Assembly (NCBI RefSeq): GCF_001044255.1
Contig: NZ_JYNX01000026.1
Coordinates: forward strand, 23,100 to 63,141
Reading direction: 5' to 3'
Source of the DNA: Mycolicibacterium chubuense
GTDB lineage: Bacteria; Actinomycetota; Actinomycetes; Mycobacteriales; Mycobacteriaceae
Length of the DNA: 40,042 nt
The first letter of the stretch is position 1; each line of letters begins with the position of its first letter. Position numbers and translations under genes: made by a program. Below the pieces are notes generated by a model that was not told the DNA's origin, ran no database searches, and saw nothing but the letters and a program-made list of their open reading frames with translations. This document shows, in pieces, positions 26,448 to 36,004 of the stretch.

Positions 26448-28714
26448 CCGGCCGCCGCCGCGTTCGCGTCTGTGTGCGCGGCGTGGTGCAGGGCGTCGGG
26501 TTCCGGCCTTTCGTTTACACGCAGGCCGTTCTGCTGGGGCTGTCCGGCTCGGTGCGCAATGACAGCACCGGCGCCATCGTCGAGCTCGAGGGCGCGGCCG
26601 CAGACATCGACCGCTTCCTCGCGCGGCTGCGCGACCATCCACCACCTTTGGCTGTCCTCGAATCCGTGGTTGTACAGCCCGTTCCGCTTGTCGGTGGCAC
26701 CGGCTTCACGATCGCCGACACCTCGCACACCGAGGGCGGCCGCACGCTCGCGTCCCCGGATGTCGCGATGTGCGCCGACTGCGCAGCCGAGCTGCGCGAC
26801 CCGCGCAACCGGCGGTTCCGGCACCCCTTCATCAACTGCACCAACTGCGGTCCGCGATTCACGATCATCGCGTCCCTGCCGTACGACCGATCGTCGACGT
26901 CGATGGCCGACTTCCCGATGTGCGCCGAGTGCGCACGGGAGTACGCCGACCCCACCGACCGCCGATTCCACGCTCAGCCCGTCTGCTGCCCGGGGTGCGG
27001 ACCGACACTGCGCTTCCGGGACCGCGGCGGTCGGGCCACCGCCGGCGAAGCAGGGTTACGCGCCGCCCGACGGCTCCTGCGCGACGGCGGTGTACTGGCG
27101 GTCAAAGGGGTCGGCGGCTTCCACCTCGCCTGCGACGCCGCCGACGGCGCAGCGGTGGCCGGGCTGCGGTCCCGAAAACGCCGCGGCGACAAACCGTTCG
27201 CAGTGATGGTCCCCGACCTGTCGACCGCGCACGCCATCGCCCACGTCGACCCCGCGTCAGCCGTGCTGTTGACCGGTCCCGCCCGGCCGATCGTGCTGAT
27301 GCCCAGGCGTACCGGTGCCGCGGTCGCCGATGCCGTGGCGCCGCACAACCCCGACCTCGGCGTCCTGCTGGCCTACTCGCCGGTGCATGCGCTGTTGTTC
27401 GGGCTCGACGAGGACGAACCCGGGCCACAGGTCCTGGTGATGACGTCGGGGAATCTCGGCGGCGAACCCATCTGCTACACCGACGACGACGCCTTCGACC
27501 GGCTGTCGCCGCTGGCCGACGGGTGGCTGACGCACGACCGGGCCATCCTGGTGCCGTGCGACGACTCGGTGATGCGCGCCGACACGCCGGTCCGGCGCTC
27601 GCGCGGATACGCGCCACTGCCGATCGCGTTGCCGGTTGCGGTGCCCCCGACACTCGCGGTGGGCGCTGATCTGAAGAACACCATGGCCGTCGCCGATGGG
27701 CGGTACGCGTGGCTGAGCCAGCACATCGGCGACATGGACGACCTGGCCACGCTGTCCGCCTTCGACTCCGCCCAGCAGCACCTGAGGCGGCTCACTGCGG
27801 TCGAACCAGAAGTGCTCGTCGCCGACGCGCACCCGCTGTACCGCTCGAGGGCTTGGGCGCACCGCAACGCGATGGGCCGGCCGGTGCGCAGCGTGCAGCA
27901 CCACCACGCGCACATCGCCGCGGTGATGGCCGAACACGGCCTGGACGGCTCTCTGCCCGTGCTCGGATTCGCCTTCGACGGAACGGGTTACGGCCCCGAC
28001 GGCGCGGTCTGGGGCGGTGAGGTGCTACTGGCCGACTACAAGGGCTACCGGCGGCTGGCCGCGCTGCGTTACGTGCCGCTGGCGGGCGGCGACATCAGCG
28101 TGATGCGCCCGTACCGGATGGCGCTCGCACATCTGTGGGCCGCCGGGCTGGCCTGGGCGGCCGACCTGGCCCCGGTGCGCGCATGCCCGGCCGACGAACA
28201 GCGGGTGCTGCGGCACCAACTCCGCACCGGCCTCGGGTGCGCCCCGACGTCGAGCATGGGCAGGCTGTTCGACGCCGTCGCGGCGCTGACCGGGGTCCGT
28301 CAGGTCGTCGACTACGAGGCGCAGGCGGCAATCGAGCTCGAGGGGCTTTCCCGCGAACACGACTGCGGCGCCACCGGCTACAGGTTCACCGTCGAGCACC
28401 GGGATCCCACCGCGGAGATCGACCCCACCCCCGTCCTGGCCGGGGTCATCGCCGACCTCCGCGCCGGCGTCGCGCCCGGCCTGGTCGGCTCCCGTTTCCA
28501 CCGCGCCGTCGCGACGCTGATCCTCGACCTCGCGGTCGAGAATCGCGGGCCCGCGGTGGCCCTCTCCGGGGGCGTGTTCCAGAACGCCCTCCTGCTTCGA
28601 ATGGCCCGAATATCGTTGGAAGAACAGGGATTCGATGTCCTGACCCACCGCCACGTGCCGCCCAACGACGGAGGCATCGCACTGGGACAGCTGATCGTGG
28701 GGAATGCCGTCTAG
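26444..28714 (+). CDS. hypF: Carbamoyltransferase HypF
   Basis: A 756-residue HypF, which makes the thiocyanate on HypE from carbamoyl phosphate and ATP, the source of the CN ligands. Domains in order: acylphosphatase (about 5-92, VQGVGFRPFVY); a four-pair zinc-finger region (CADC at 110, CTNC at 132, CAEC at 160, CCPGC at 181-185); a YrdC-like domain (KGVGGFHLACDA onward); and a Kae1-like carbamoyltransferase domain with HHHAHIAAVMAEHG and VALSGGVFQNALLL. Full length and intact. It overlaps hypC copy 1 and is followed after 14 bp by hypC copy 2. Confidence 0.97.
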   Translation: MTGRRRVRVCVRGVVQGVGFRPFVYTQAVLLGLSGSVRNDSTGAIVELEGAAADIDRFLARLRDHPPPLAVLESVVVQPVPLVGGTGFTIADTSHTEGGRTLASPDVAMCADCAAELRDPRNRRFRHPFINCTNCGPRFTIIASLPYDRSSTSMADFPMCAECAREYADPTDRRFHAQPVCCPGCGPTLRFRDRGGRATAGEAGLRAARRLLRDGGVLAVKGVGGFHLACDAADGAAVAGLRSRKRRGDKPFAVMVPDLSTAHAIAHVDPASAVLLTGPARPIVLMPRRTGAAVADAVAPHNPDLGVLLAYSPVHALLFGLDEDEPGPQVLVMTSGNLGGEPICYTDDDAFDRLSPLADGWLTHDRAILVPCDDSVMRADTPVRRSRGYAPLPIALPVAVPPTLAVGADLKNTMAVADGRYAWLSQHIGDMDDLATLSAFDSAQQHLRRLTAVEPEVLVADAHPLYRSRAWAHRNAMGRPVRSVQHHHAHIAAVMAEHGLDGSLPVLGFAFDGTGYGPDGAVWGGEVLLADYKGYRRLAALRYVPLAGGDISVMRPYRMALAHLWAAGLAWAADLAPVRACPADEQRVLRHQLRTGLGCAPTSSMGRLFDAVAALTGVRQVVDYEAQAAIELEGLSREHDCGATGYRFTVEHRDPTAEIDPTPVLAGVIADLRAGVAPGLVGSRFHRAVATLILDLAVENRGPAVALSGGVFQNALLLRMARISLEEQGFDVLTHRHVPPNDGGIALGQLIVGNAV

Positions 28715-28728
28715 AAGGGAGGGCGAAG

Positions 28729-29058
28729 ATGTGTCTCGCGGTACCGGGGAAGATCATGAGCATCGAGGAGCGTGACGGCACACTGATGTCGGTCGTCGAC
28801 TTCGGCGGTGTCAAGAAGGACGTGTGTCTGCAATACATCCCGGACGCCGGCGTCGGCCAGTACGTCGTCGTCCATGTCGGCTTCGCCATCCAGCGACTCG
28901 ACGAGGAATCCGCACTTCGCACACTGGCCGAGTTCGAGCATCTCGGTGTGCTCGAGGAGGAATTCGCCGACGGCTTCGAGCAGGCCGCGCGACAGGCCGG
29001 CGCGACCAACCCGAACTCGCGGCCGAACACCAACGGGACATCCGAGGCGACATCATGA
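28729..29058 (+). CDS. hypC: Hydrogenase assembly chaperone HypC (copy 2)
   Basis: A 109-residue HypC paralogue with [15 protein letters not shown] and [20 protein letters not shown]. Compared with copy 1 it has a C-terminal extension of about 25 residues, of which the last 16 ([16 protein letters not shown]) look disordered. AAGGGAGGG lies before the ATG. Its stop overlaps hypD (ATGA), so it is the likely HypD partner. Copy 1 may serve another step, for instance bringing the iron centre to the large subunit. Confidence 0.92.
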   Translation: MCLAVPGKIMSIEERDGTLMSVVDFGGVKKDVCLQYIPDAGVGQYVVVHVGFAIQRLDEESALRTLAEFEHLGVLEEEFADGFEQAARQAGATNPNSRPNTNGTSEATS

Positions 29059-30155
29059 AATACCTGGACGAATTCAGCAATCCGGAGTTGGCGCTGCGGC
29101 TCATCGACCAGATCAGGTCCACCGCGACCCGCCGCTGGTCGATCATGGAAGTCTGCGGCGGCCAGACGCATTCGATCATCCGGCACGGTATCGACCAGTT
29201 GCTTCCGGACACCGTCGAGATGATCCACGGTCCGGGCTGCCCGGTCTGTGTCACGCCGCTCGAGGTCATCGACAAGGCGCTCGAGATCGCTTCCCGCCCG
29301 GATGTGATCTTCTGTTCGTTCGGGGACATGCTCCGCGTGCCGGGCAGCGAGAAGGACCTGTTCCGCGTCAAGAGCGAAGGCGGCGACGTCCGGGTCGTCT
29401 ACTCCCCCTTGGACGCGCTGACGATCGCACGGGACAACCCGGACAGGCAGGTGGTGTTCTTCGGCATCGGTTTCGAGACCACCGCCCCTGCCAACGCGAT
29501 GACCGTGTATCAGGCGAAGCGTCTCGGTATCGAGAATTTCTCGCTGCTGGTCTCCCATGTGCTGGTCCCCCCGGCGATCTCCGCGATCATGGAGTCCCCG
29601 ACGTGCCGCGTCCAGGCGTTCCTGGCGGCGGGCCACGTGTGCACGGTGATGGGAACCGACGAATACCCGCCTCTGTGTGACAAGTACGGAATCCCGATCG
29701 TGGTCACGGGTTTCGAGCCGCTGGACATCCTCGAGGGGATTCGGCGGACGGTCGTGCAGCTCGAGTCCGGCCGCCACGAGTTGGAGAACGCCTACCCTCG
29801 GGCGGTTCAGGACGTCGGCAACCCCGCCGCCAGGGCGATGCTGCTCGACGTGTTCGACGTGACCGACCGGGCATGGCGCGGGATCGGCGTGATTCCCAGC
29901 AGCGGCTGGCGGTTGTCACACGCCTACCGCGATTACGACGCCGAACAACGGTTCGCCGTCACCGACATCCACACCGAGGAGTCCGCGGTGTGCCGCTCGG
30001 GCGAGGTACTGCAGGGCCTCATCAAACCGCACGAGTGCTCCGCGTTCGGGACCGTGTGCACGCCGCGCAATCCGCTCGGCGCCACCATGGTCTCGTCGGA
30101 GGGCGCCTGTGCGGCCTACTACCTGTACCGGCGTCTCGAGGTGACCAATGCCTGA
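29055..30155 (+). CDS. hypD: Fe(CN)2CO assembly scaffold HypD
   Basis: A 366-residue HypD, the [4Fe-4S] scaffold on which iron receives its CN and CO ligands. Conserved motifs are [10 protein letters not shown] (Cys34), [11 protein letters not shown] (Cys62 and Cys65), [10 protein letters not shown] and the C-terminal cluster-binding run [19 protein letters not shown] and [10 protein letters not shown]. Full length. The start overlaps hypC copy 2 by 4 bp and the end overlaps hypE by 8 bp. Confidence 0.97.
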   Translation: MKYLDEFSNPELALRLIDQIRSTATRRWSIMEVCGGQTHSIIRHGIDQLLPDTVEMIHGPGCPVCVTPLEVIDKALEIASRPDVIFCSFGDMLRVPGSEKDLFRVKSEGGDVRVVYSPLDALTIARDNPDRQVVFFGIGFETTAPANAMTVYQAKRLGIENFSLLVSHVLVPPAISAIMESPTCRVQAFLAAGHVCTVMGTDEYPPLCDKYGIPIVVTGFEPLDILEGIRRTVVQLESGRHELENAYPRAVQDVGNPAARAMLLDVFDVTDRAWRGIGVIPSSGWRLSHAYRDYDAEQRFAVTDIHTEESAVCRSGEVLQGLIKPHECSAFGTVCTPRNPLGATMVSSEGACAAYYLYRRLEVTNA

Positions 30156-31227
30156 GCATGCTTCCGGCACCCGGACGGCCATCGACATGGAATCGTGGGT
30201 CTGCCCCGCGCCGCTGCGCGACTCCCCCAACATCGTCATGGGTCACGGCGGGGGCGGAGCGATGTCCGGCGAACTCATCGAGCATCTCTTCCTGCCGGCG
30301 TTCGGGCCCGCCGCCGATGCCGGGATGGGTGACTCGGCGATCGTCGAGATCGGCGGTGCGCGACTGGCGTTCTCCACCGACTCGTTCGTCGTGAAGCCGA
30401 TGGTGTTCCCGGGCGGCACGATCGGTGATCTGGCGGTGAACGGGACGGTGAACGATTTGGCGATGGCGGGCGCCGTACCCGCGGTGCTGTCCACCGCGTT
30501 CATCCTCGAAGAGGGCACGCCGCTGGACGAACTGGCCCGGGTCGCCCAGGCTGTCGGCACTGCAGCCATGGCGGCCGGTGTCAGGCTCGTCACCGGCGAC
30601 ACCAAGGTCGTCGACTCCGGGCATGGTGACGGGGTCTACATCAACACCGCAGGCATCGGTCTGGTCGACGGACGTACCGACATCCAGCCACGGCGCGCGG
30701 CGCCGGGAGACGTCGTGATCGTCAGCGGCGACATCGGCGTGCACGGGGTGGCCGTGCTGAGTTGCCGGGAAGGTCTCGAATTCGGCACCACCGTGGCCAG
30801 TGACACCGCGCCCCTGCACGGTCTGGTGGCGGCGATGATCGCGACCGGCGCCGACCTGCACGCGCTGCGCGACCCGACGCGGGGCGGCATGGCGGCCACG
30901 CTCAACGAGATCGCGAAAGCAGCCGGGGTCGGCGTGTCGATCGACGAACGAACACTGCCGATTCCGTCAGAGGTGCGCGACGCGTGCAGCATGCTCGGCC
31001 TGGATCCGCTCTATGTCGCTAACGAAGGCAAGCTGGTCGCGTTCGTGGCTGTCGCGGACGCCGACCGGGTGCTCGCCGCGATGCGCGCGCACCCGCTGGG
31101 CGCCCGCGCGGCGATCATCGGCACCTGCGTCGCCGAGCATCCGGGCATGGTGGTGGCGAGGACGGCGTTGGGTGGTACCCGGGTGGTGGACCTGCCGATC
31201 GGCGAGCAGTTGCCACGGATCTGCTGA
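30148..31227 (+). CDS. hypE: Carbamoyl dehydratase HypE
   Basis: A 359-residue HypE of the PurM-like family that dehydrates the carbamoyl group to cyanide on its C-terminal cysteine. The protein ends PRIC, the required terminus. [19 protein letters not shown] is the nucleotide-binding start, with [20 protein letters not shown] and [15 protein letters not shown] following. An N-terminal extension of about 28 residues precedes the core, which could mean a later start. The stop is immediately followed by the next ATG. Confidence 0.97.
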   Translation: MPEHASGTRTAIDMESWVCPAPLRDSPNIVMGHGGGGAMSGELIEHLFLPAFGPAADAGMGDSAIVEIGGARLAFSTDSFVVKPMVFPGGTIGDLAVNGTVNDLAMAGAVPAVLSTAFILEEGTPLDELARVAQAVGTAAMAAGVRLVTGDTKVVDSGHGDGVYINTAGIGLVDGRTDIQPRRAAPGDVVIVSGDIGVHGVAVLSCREGLEFGTTVASDTAPLHGLVAAMIATGADLHALRDPTRGGMAATLNEIAKAAGVGVSIDERTLPIPSEVRDACSMLGLDPLYVANEGKLVAFVAVADADRVLAAMRAHPLGARAAIIGTCVAEHPGMVVARTALGGTRVVDLPIGEQLPRIC

Positions 31228-31968
31228 ATGACCGCGCCAACCGGGCAGGTCCACGCCGGCCATGCGCTGTTCGCGCAGTACGCGTACCCGCCGAACGAAC
31301 TCGGATACTGCGGGCCCGAGGACACCGCGGCGCTTCTGCGTGCCGGCGACGAGATGACCTCGGTCATCCGCGAATTCGACGGCGCCTGGCCGTACCTGCG
31401 GGCCATCGCGGACGCGGCGGGCGTCGCCGACCCGCTCGATGTCGAGGTGGTGCGCACCTACTGGGTCGGCGGTCCTCAGCTGAACGCGGTGGACGCGCGG
31501 ACATTGCTCGACCGGCTCCGCGCGGCGTTCGCCGGCCAGGTGACCGGGCTGCTCGGCGACCTGGGCGTCGACGCGCACGCGTTGGCCCACCACAGCTTTC
31601 ACGTCTTCGTCGTGTATCCGTGGGTGCGCTTCCTGGATCGGGATCCGCCGACCACCGCGCTGCACGTCCTGCAGCGGTGCCGGATTCGTTGGGGCACCGT
31701 GGTCGGCCTCGACGACGAGCACGTGATGCTCGAGTCGCGGCCCCTCGTCGTCGACGACGGCCGGTTGTCGCTCGGGGACCCTGCCGCCGAGCGGGTGAGG
31801 TGGAGCCGGGACGGCAGGTCGCTGACCACGGCACCCGCCGTCGGTGACGTCGTCGCCGCGCACTGGGACTGGGTGTGCGGTTCCCTCACCGACGCCGACC
31901 GCACCGCACTGACGATGGCGACGCAATCGACCCTCGAGCTCGTGAACACGGCGATGAGTCGAACTTGA
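31228..31968 (+). CDS. DUF6390-like protein, last gene of the hydrogenase operon
   Basis: A 246-residue soluble protein that starts directly after the hypE stop, with no gap. The N-terminal HALFAQYAYPPNELGYCGP is distinctive. The middle contains ALAHHSFHVFVVYPWVRFLD, and a C-terminal half ends near TQSTLELVNTAMSRT. I connect it with DUF6390, known from actinobacterial hydrogenase loci, from memory only. No catalytic motif is evident. Its link to hypE suggests a role in maturation rather than electron transfer, but this is a guess. It meets the convergent DUF3046 gene after 4 bp. Confidence 0.7.
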   Translation: MTAPTGQVHAGHALFAQYAYPPNELGYCGPEDTAALLRAGDEMTSVIREFDGAWPYLRAIADAAGVADPLDVEVVRTYWVGGPQLNAVDARTLLDRLRAAFAGQVTGLLGDLGVDAHALAHHSFHVFVVYPWVRFLDRDPPTTALHVLQRCRIRWGTVVGLDDEHVMLESRPLVVDDGRLSLGDPAAERVRWSRDGRSLTTAPAVGDVVAAHWDWVCGSLTDADRTALTMATQSTLELVNTAMSRT

Positions 31969-31972
31969 CCCT

Positions 31973-32167
31973 TCACCACTGGTCGCGGGGCACGTCGAAG
32001 TCGGCGCACAGCGCCCGCCAGACGTCGCGCGGTTCGGCGCCGTCCTCGATGGCCTGGGCCGCGGTGCGTCCTCCCATGCTGGTCAGCACGTGGTCGACCA
32101 GCATGGAGGTGGCCCGGACCTCACCGAACCGCCCCCGCACCAGCTCGTGGAATTCCGTCAGCCGCAC
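31973..32167 (-). CDS. DUF3046 protein (Rv2738c-like)
   Basis: A 64-residue protein, MRLTEFHELVRGRFG to LCADFDVPRDQW, matching the DUF3046 family found beside recA in mycobacteria. The motif DGAEPRDVWRALC is typical. Function is unknown. In M. tuberculosis, as I remember, it directly follows recA; here the hydrogenase operon, the hydrolase and their promoters lie between them. Confidence 0.88.
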   Translation of the reverse strand: MRLTEFHELVRGRFGEVRATSMLVDHVLTSMGGRTAAQAIEDGAEPRDVWRALCADFDVPRDQW

Positions 32168-32176
32168 ACGCCCAAC

Positions 32177-33349
32177 CTACTTGCCGGCGTCCAGAGCGCC
32201 ATGGCACACCCGTACCGGATCGGCGACCGCCGCGACGGTCGCGCCGGCCCGTCGCGCGGCGTCCCGGTACCGCGGCGCGCCCAGCACCTCTCGGACCGCG
32301 GCGCCCAACGTCTCGCGGGTCAGGGGCCGGACCAGCTGCGCGCTGCCTTGCCGCACAAGGCGATTGGCGATCTCCCACTGGTCGCCGCCGCCGGGCACCA
32401 CGACCATCGGTACGCCGGCGAGCAGTGCCTTGGACACGATGCCGTGCCCGGCGCCGCAGACCAGCAGGTCGGTGCGGCCGAGCAGTTCGTCCTGGCGGCC
32501 GAGCCCCACGACCGCCCACGGCGGCACCTCGCCGGTGGGCGCGTGCAGCTGCGAGACGGCGACCCGCGCCCCCGCGGGCAGCACGTCCCCGGGCACCAGG
32601 GTCTGCAGCGCGAGGTCTGCGAGCGCAACGGCACCGGTACTCGCGGTCGACGGCGCGACCATCACGACCGGTCCGTCACCGTCGGGCAGGGTCAGCACGG
32701 ACGTCGTCGGCTCGTAATGCAGGGGGCCGACGACGACGGCTTCGGCGGGCCAGTCCGGACGCGGTACCTCCATCGCCGGCAGGGTCGCGATCAGCCGGCG
32801 CAGCGGCCCGGGGTCATCGGCCGGCAGTCCGATCTCGACGCGGACGGCGGCCCGCTGGCGCAGGCCCGCCCGCCATGACCGGGCGCTGAGCGCCCGCAGT
32901 ACCGCGTCGCGCGCGCGGCCCCGGATCCCGGTGCCCGGAGCCAGCCCGCTGCCCAGCGGCGGCAGCCCCTTCGAGGGACGGTAGAGCGGGTGGGTGTTCA
33001 GTTCGATCCACGGCACGCCGAGCAGATCGGCGGCCAGCCCACCGCAGGTGGTGATCGAATCCGACACCACCAGGTCCGGCTCCAGCGCGGCGATGCGGTC
33101 GGTGTTGAGCACCGCCATCCGGCCGGCCCGCTGGTGGATCTTGGCGCCCGCATCGGCGTCGTCGTCGCCCGTCATGACCCGCAGCCCGTCGAGTTCGACG
33201 GCGTCGATCCCCTGCGCGCGGGCCTCGTCGAGCCACCGCGTGCCCGTCAGCAGCGTCGGACTGTCGCCGGCGGCGGCGAACCTCAGGCACAGCGCCAGTG
33301 CGGGGAACGCGTGGCCGGGGTCGGGTCCGGCGACTACGGCGACGCGCAT
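32177..33349 (-). CDS. Glycosyltransferase, GT-B fold, UGT/MGT-like (Rv2739c-like)
   Basis: A 390-residue GT-B glycosyltransferase. The N-terminal domain opens RVAVVAGPDPGHAFPALALC with the GH of the acceptor domain. The C-terminal domain has the nucleotide-sugar-binding LLVCGAGHGIVSKALLAGVP and VVVPGGGDQWEIANRLVRQG, close to the UGT signature. Donor and acceptor are unknown. I take the ATG at 33349; one four codons further upstream is possible. It is followed after 9 bp by the DUF3046 gene and is divergent from the epoxide hydrolase. Confidence 0.85.
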   Translation of the reverse strand: MRVAVVAGPDPGHAFPALALCLRFAAAGDSPTLLTGTRWLDEARAQGIDAVELDGLRVMTGDDDADAGAKIHQRAGRMAVLNTDRIAALEPDLVVSDSITTCGGLAADLLGVPWIELNTHPLYRPSKGLPPLGSGLAPGTGIRGRARDAVLRALSARSWRAGLRQRAAVRVEIGLPADDPGPLRRLIATLPAMEVPRPDWPAEAVVVGPLHYEPTTSVLTLPDGDGPVVMVAPSTASTGAVALADLALQTLVPGDVLPAGARVAVSQLHAPTGEVPPWAVVGLGRQDELLGRTDLLVCGAGHGIVSKALLAGVPMVVVPGGGDQWEIANRLVRQGSAQLVRPLTRETLGAAVREVLGAPRYRDAARRAGATVAAVADPVRVCHGALDAGK

Positions 33350-33392
33350 GCGCCACACCATGCCACAGCGTCGGTGGTTAAGCTCGGGCGAT

Positions 33393-33839
33393 ATGACCGA
33401 TGAAGCCCCCACGACGCTGGTGCCGACCACCGACAACGCGTCCCTGGTCGAGAAGTTCCTGTTCGCGCTGGCCGACGAGGACTTCGACACCGTCGAGTCG
33501 TTGGCCGCCCCGGAGTTGGTGTGGCAGAACGTCGGCCTGCCCTCGATCCGCGGCCGAGCCCGGATCATGGCGCTGCTGCGCCGCGGCGAAGGCAGGGTCG
33601 GGTTCGCGGTGAAGTTCCACCGCATCGCCGGCGACGGGGACACCGTGCTGACCGAGCGCACCGACGCGATCATCATCGGTCCGTTGCGCCTGCAGTTCTG
33701 GGTGTGCGGGGCGTTCGAGCTGCGCGACGGTCAGATCACACTGTGGCGGGACTACTTCGATCTGCTCGACTTCCTGGTGAAGGCGCCGCTGCGGGCCATC
33801 GCCGGGACAGTGATCCCGTCGCTGCGCCCGAGATTCTGA
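33393..33839 (+). CDS. ephG: Limonene-1,2-epoxide hydrolase-family protein (EphG-like)
   Basis: A 148-residue single-domain epoxide hydrolase of the SnoaL/LEH fold. The Asp-Arg-Asp catalytic set is present: the TERTDAI segment supplies Arg and Asp, and WRDYFDLLDF supplies the second Asp. Homologous to Rv2740 (EphG), whose structure showed cholesterol-epoxide-type substrates. The ATG at 33393 gives the family length (149 in M. tuberculosis). Single gene on its strand; it converges on pspM. Confidence 0.88.
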   Translation: MTDEAPTTLVPTTDNASLVEKFLFALADEDFDTVESLAAPELVWQNVGLPSIRGRARIMALLRRGEGRVGFAVKFHRIAGDGDTVLTERTDAIIIGPLRLQFWVCGAFELRDGQITLWRDYFDLLDFLVKAPLRAIAGTVIPSLRPRF

Positions 33840-33854
33840 GCCCCGCCCCGGCCC

Positions 33855-34670
33855 TCAGGCGCGCAGCCGGCCCAGCTCGTCGAAGGCCTGCGCCCAGCCG
33901 GTGAGCCGGTCGGTCGCCGAGGTCAGCTCGTCACGGTAGCGCCGCTGCGTCATCGGTGAGCTCGACATCGACCCGGAGTTCGCGGCCGACACCAGTTGCG
34001 CTGCCGCGGAGACCATCTCGTTGTACTGGCGCGCCCCGCGGTCGAGTTGCGCGCTGAACGCCGCGATGGTGGGCGCCAGGTGCGGACGCGACTGCGGCGC
34101 CGAGCCGATGGTCCGCTCCATCGACACCACCTCGGTCGCGGTGGCGGCCATGGTGGCCGCGGTGCGCTCGGCGGCGGCCCGCAGGTCGTGCAGGTCGTCG
34201 GCCGGCAGCAGCCGGCCGCGCTCCATGACGCCCAGCAGCGAGACCAGCCCCCGCTCCGAATCGGCCAGCGCCGCCATCGGCGCGCGGGCGGCCGAACCCC
34301 AGGGCGGCAGCCGTCGCGCGACGCGGCCGCGCGACGGCGGAAGCGGCTCGGCGCGCAGCCACCGGTACCTCAGGAACGCCAGCGTGGCCAGGAATGCCGC
34401 GCCGACGGCGATCGGGGACGGGATGAACAGCGCCCACACCGGGGTGCTCCACGACGCCAGCAGCGCGGTGACACCCACCCAGAACACCGAGGACAGGGCG
34501 AAGAACACCCCGAGGCGCAGCGCCCAGCGCCGCTTGCGCAGCAGCTTGGCGCGCGGATCGGCCGCGGCGTTGAGCTTGTCGGCCACCATCCCCGACCACT
34601 CCGCGGCGGTGTCGATGCCGCGCTGGGCCAGCGAATGCCATGCCTCGGGTCTGCCGCTGCGTGTCCTCAC
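33855..34670 (-). CDS. pspM: Envelope-stress membrane protein PspM
   Basis: A 271-residue protein with two adjacent membrane helices (about 51-72 and 78-101), a basic stretch KLLRKRRWALR just before the first, and a long C-terminal helical domain. It is the homologue of Rv2743c, which anchors the mycobacterial Psp system at the membrane and binds PspA. It lies 24 bp after pspA. Together with clgR this forms the Psp operon of mycobacteria. A separate pspN (Rv2742c) homologue is not present here. Confidence 0.88.
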   Translation of the reverse strand: MRTRSGRPEAWHSLAQRGIDTAAEWSGMVADKLNAAADPRAKLLRKRRWALRLGVFFALSSVFWVGVTALLASWSTPVWALFIPSPIAVGAAFLATLAFLRYRWLRAEPLPPSRGRVARRLPPWGSAARAPMAALADSERGLVSLLGVMERGRLLPADDLHDLRAAAERTAATMAATATEVVSMERTIGSAPQSRPHLAPTIAAFSAQLDRGARQYNEMVSAAAQLVSAANSGSMSSSPMTQRRYRDELTSATDRLTGWAQAFDELGRLRA

Positions 34671-34694
34671 GTCATCCTCGTCGAAAGTCGGGCT

Positions 34695-35513
34695 CTACTG
34701 CGACAGCGGGTTTTCCGGTGTCGGGTTGGTCGCCGGGGTGGCCGGCGACTGAGCGGGCGTGGCCTGGGTGTCCCCGCCCGCGGGGAGCTGTTCCCCGCGC
34801 ATGGAGGCGCGAATCTGCTCGAGACGGGAATGCCCGGCCATCTGGACGCTGGCCTGCTGGACCTCGAGCATGCGGCCCTGCACCGAGTTCTGGGCGAGTT
34901 CCGCCGAGCCCATCGCGTTGGCGTAGCGACGTTCGATCTTGTCGCGGACCTCGTCGAGGCTCGGCGTGCTGCCTGGCGCGGCGATCTCACTCATGGACCG
35001 CAAGGAGGCGCTGACCTGCTCTTGCATCTTGGCCTGCTCGAGCTGCGAGAGGAGCTTGGTGCGCTCGGCGATCTTCTGCTGCAGCACCATCGCGTTCTGC
35101 TCGACGGCCTTCTTGGCCTGTCCGGCGGCCTGCAGCGCCTGGTCGTGCAGACCCTTGAGGTCCTCGACGCTCTGCTCGGCGGTCACCAACTGGGCCGCGA
35201 ACGCCTCGGCGGCGTTGTTGTACTCGGTGGCCTTGGCGGCGTCACCGGCGGCCACCGCCTGATCGGCCAGCGTGAGGGCCTGGCGGACGTTGACCTGGAG
35301 CTTTTCGATGTCGGCGAGCTGGCGGTTGAGCCGCATCTCCAGCTGGCGCTGGTTGCCGATCACCTGGGCCGCCTGCTGGGTCAGCGCCTGGTGCTGCCGC
35401 TGCGCCTCCTCGATGGCCTGCTGGATCTGCACCTTGGGATCGGCGTATTCGTCGACCTTGGAGCTGAACAGCGCCATGAGGTACTTCCACGCCTTGGAGA
35501 ACGGGTTGGCCAT
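34695..35513 (-). CDS. pspA: Phage-shock protein A (PspA, 35-kDa antigen)
   Basis: A 272-residue PspA/IM30 protein. The N-terminal amphipathic helix [18 protein letters not shown] is followed by a long coiled coil (about 25-190) with [20 protein letters not shown]. The C-terminal part is proline-rich and disordered ([19 protein letters not shown]). PspA is an ESCRT-III-like membrane-repair protein; in mycobacteria it is regulated with ClgR under SigE. The ATG at 35513 is fixed by the MANPFSK family start. Confidence 0.95.
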   Translation of the reverse strand: MANPFSKAWKYLMALFSSKVDEYADPKVQIQQAIEEAQRQHQALTQQAAQVIGNQRQLEMRLNRQLADIEKLQVNVRQALTLADQAVAAGDAAKATEYNNAAEAFAAQLVTAEQSVEDLKGLHDQALQAAGQAKKAVEQNAMVLQQKIAERTKLLSQLEQAKMQEQVSASLRSMSEIAAPGSTPSLDEVRDKIERRYANAMGSAELAQNSVQGRMLEVQQASVQMAGHSRLEQIRASMRGEQLPAGGDTQATPAQSPATPATNPTPENPLSQ

Positions 35514-35571
35514 GGATTCATTCCGCCTTCGTCGTCTGTCAAAAGGGTCAGTCGAGCAGTGTCACCTGTGG

Positions 35572-35589
35572 GAACCAACTTATCGGTTC
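35572..35589. promoter_or_regulatory. Inverted repeat upstream of pspA
   Basis: GAACC, 8 bases, GGTTC in the 111-bp gap between clgR and pspA, about 60 bp before the pspA ATG. It could bind a regulator such as ClgR, whose known sites are also palindromic, but it does not clearly match the ClgR consensus I remember. Confidence 0.3.
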
Positions 35590-35624
35590 GGCACAGCTCG
35601 CCACACCCCTGCCGGGGGATGCGA

Positions 35625-35945
35625 TCAGGCGACGGCCATCGACACGACCTGCGGAATGACGACCTTGGTGCTGACGTCGATGTGCGCGGTGCTCGCGGCG
35701 TCGCGTGACTCCTCGACGGCGAGGTCGTCCCCGGCCTCGGACAGCACCCGCGACAGCGGGATGTCGAGCGCGCCGCAGATCGCGCTCAGCAGTTCGCTGG
35801 AGGCCTCCTTGCGGCCCCGCTCGACCTCGGAGAGGTAGCCCAGGCTCACCCGCGCCGAATCCGAGACTTCACGCAGGGTGCGCCCCTGCTCCACCCGCGC
35901 GCGCCGCAGCACGTCGCCGATCACCTCGCGCAACAGTGTCGTCAT
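35625..35945 (-). CDS. clgR: Transcriptional regulator ClgR
   Basis: A 106-residue Cro/C1-type regulator that activates Clp protease and psp genes in actinobacteria. The helix-turn-helix is [20 protein letters not shown] (about 22-41), continued by [20 protein letters not shown]. The C-terminus ends VVSMAVA, an alanine-type degron consistent with known turnover by ClpP. AAGGAG precedes the ATG. A SigE-type promoter lies upstream. Confidence 0.95.
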   Translation of the reverse strand: MTTLLREVIGDVLRRARVEQGRTLREVSDSARVSLGYLSEVERGRKEASSELLSAICGALDIPLSRVLSEAGDDLAVEESRDAASTAHIDVSTKVVIPQVVSMAVA

Positions 35946-36004
35946 CGCGATCTCCTTAGTCAGATTCGGCAGCCAGGTCTACCTTCGTCGCCTGCTATCC
36001 GACC

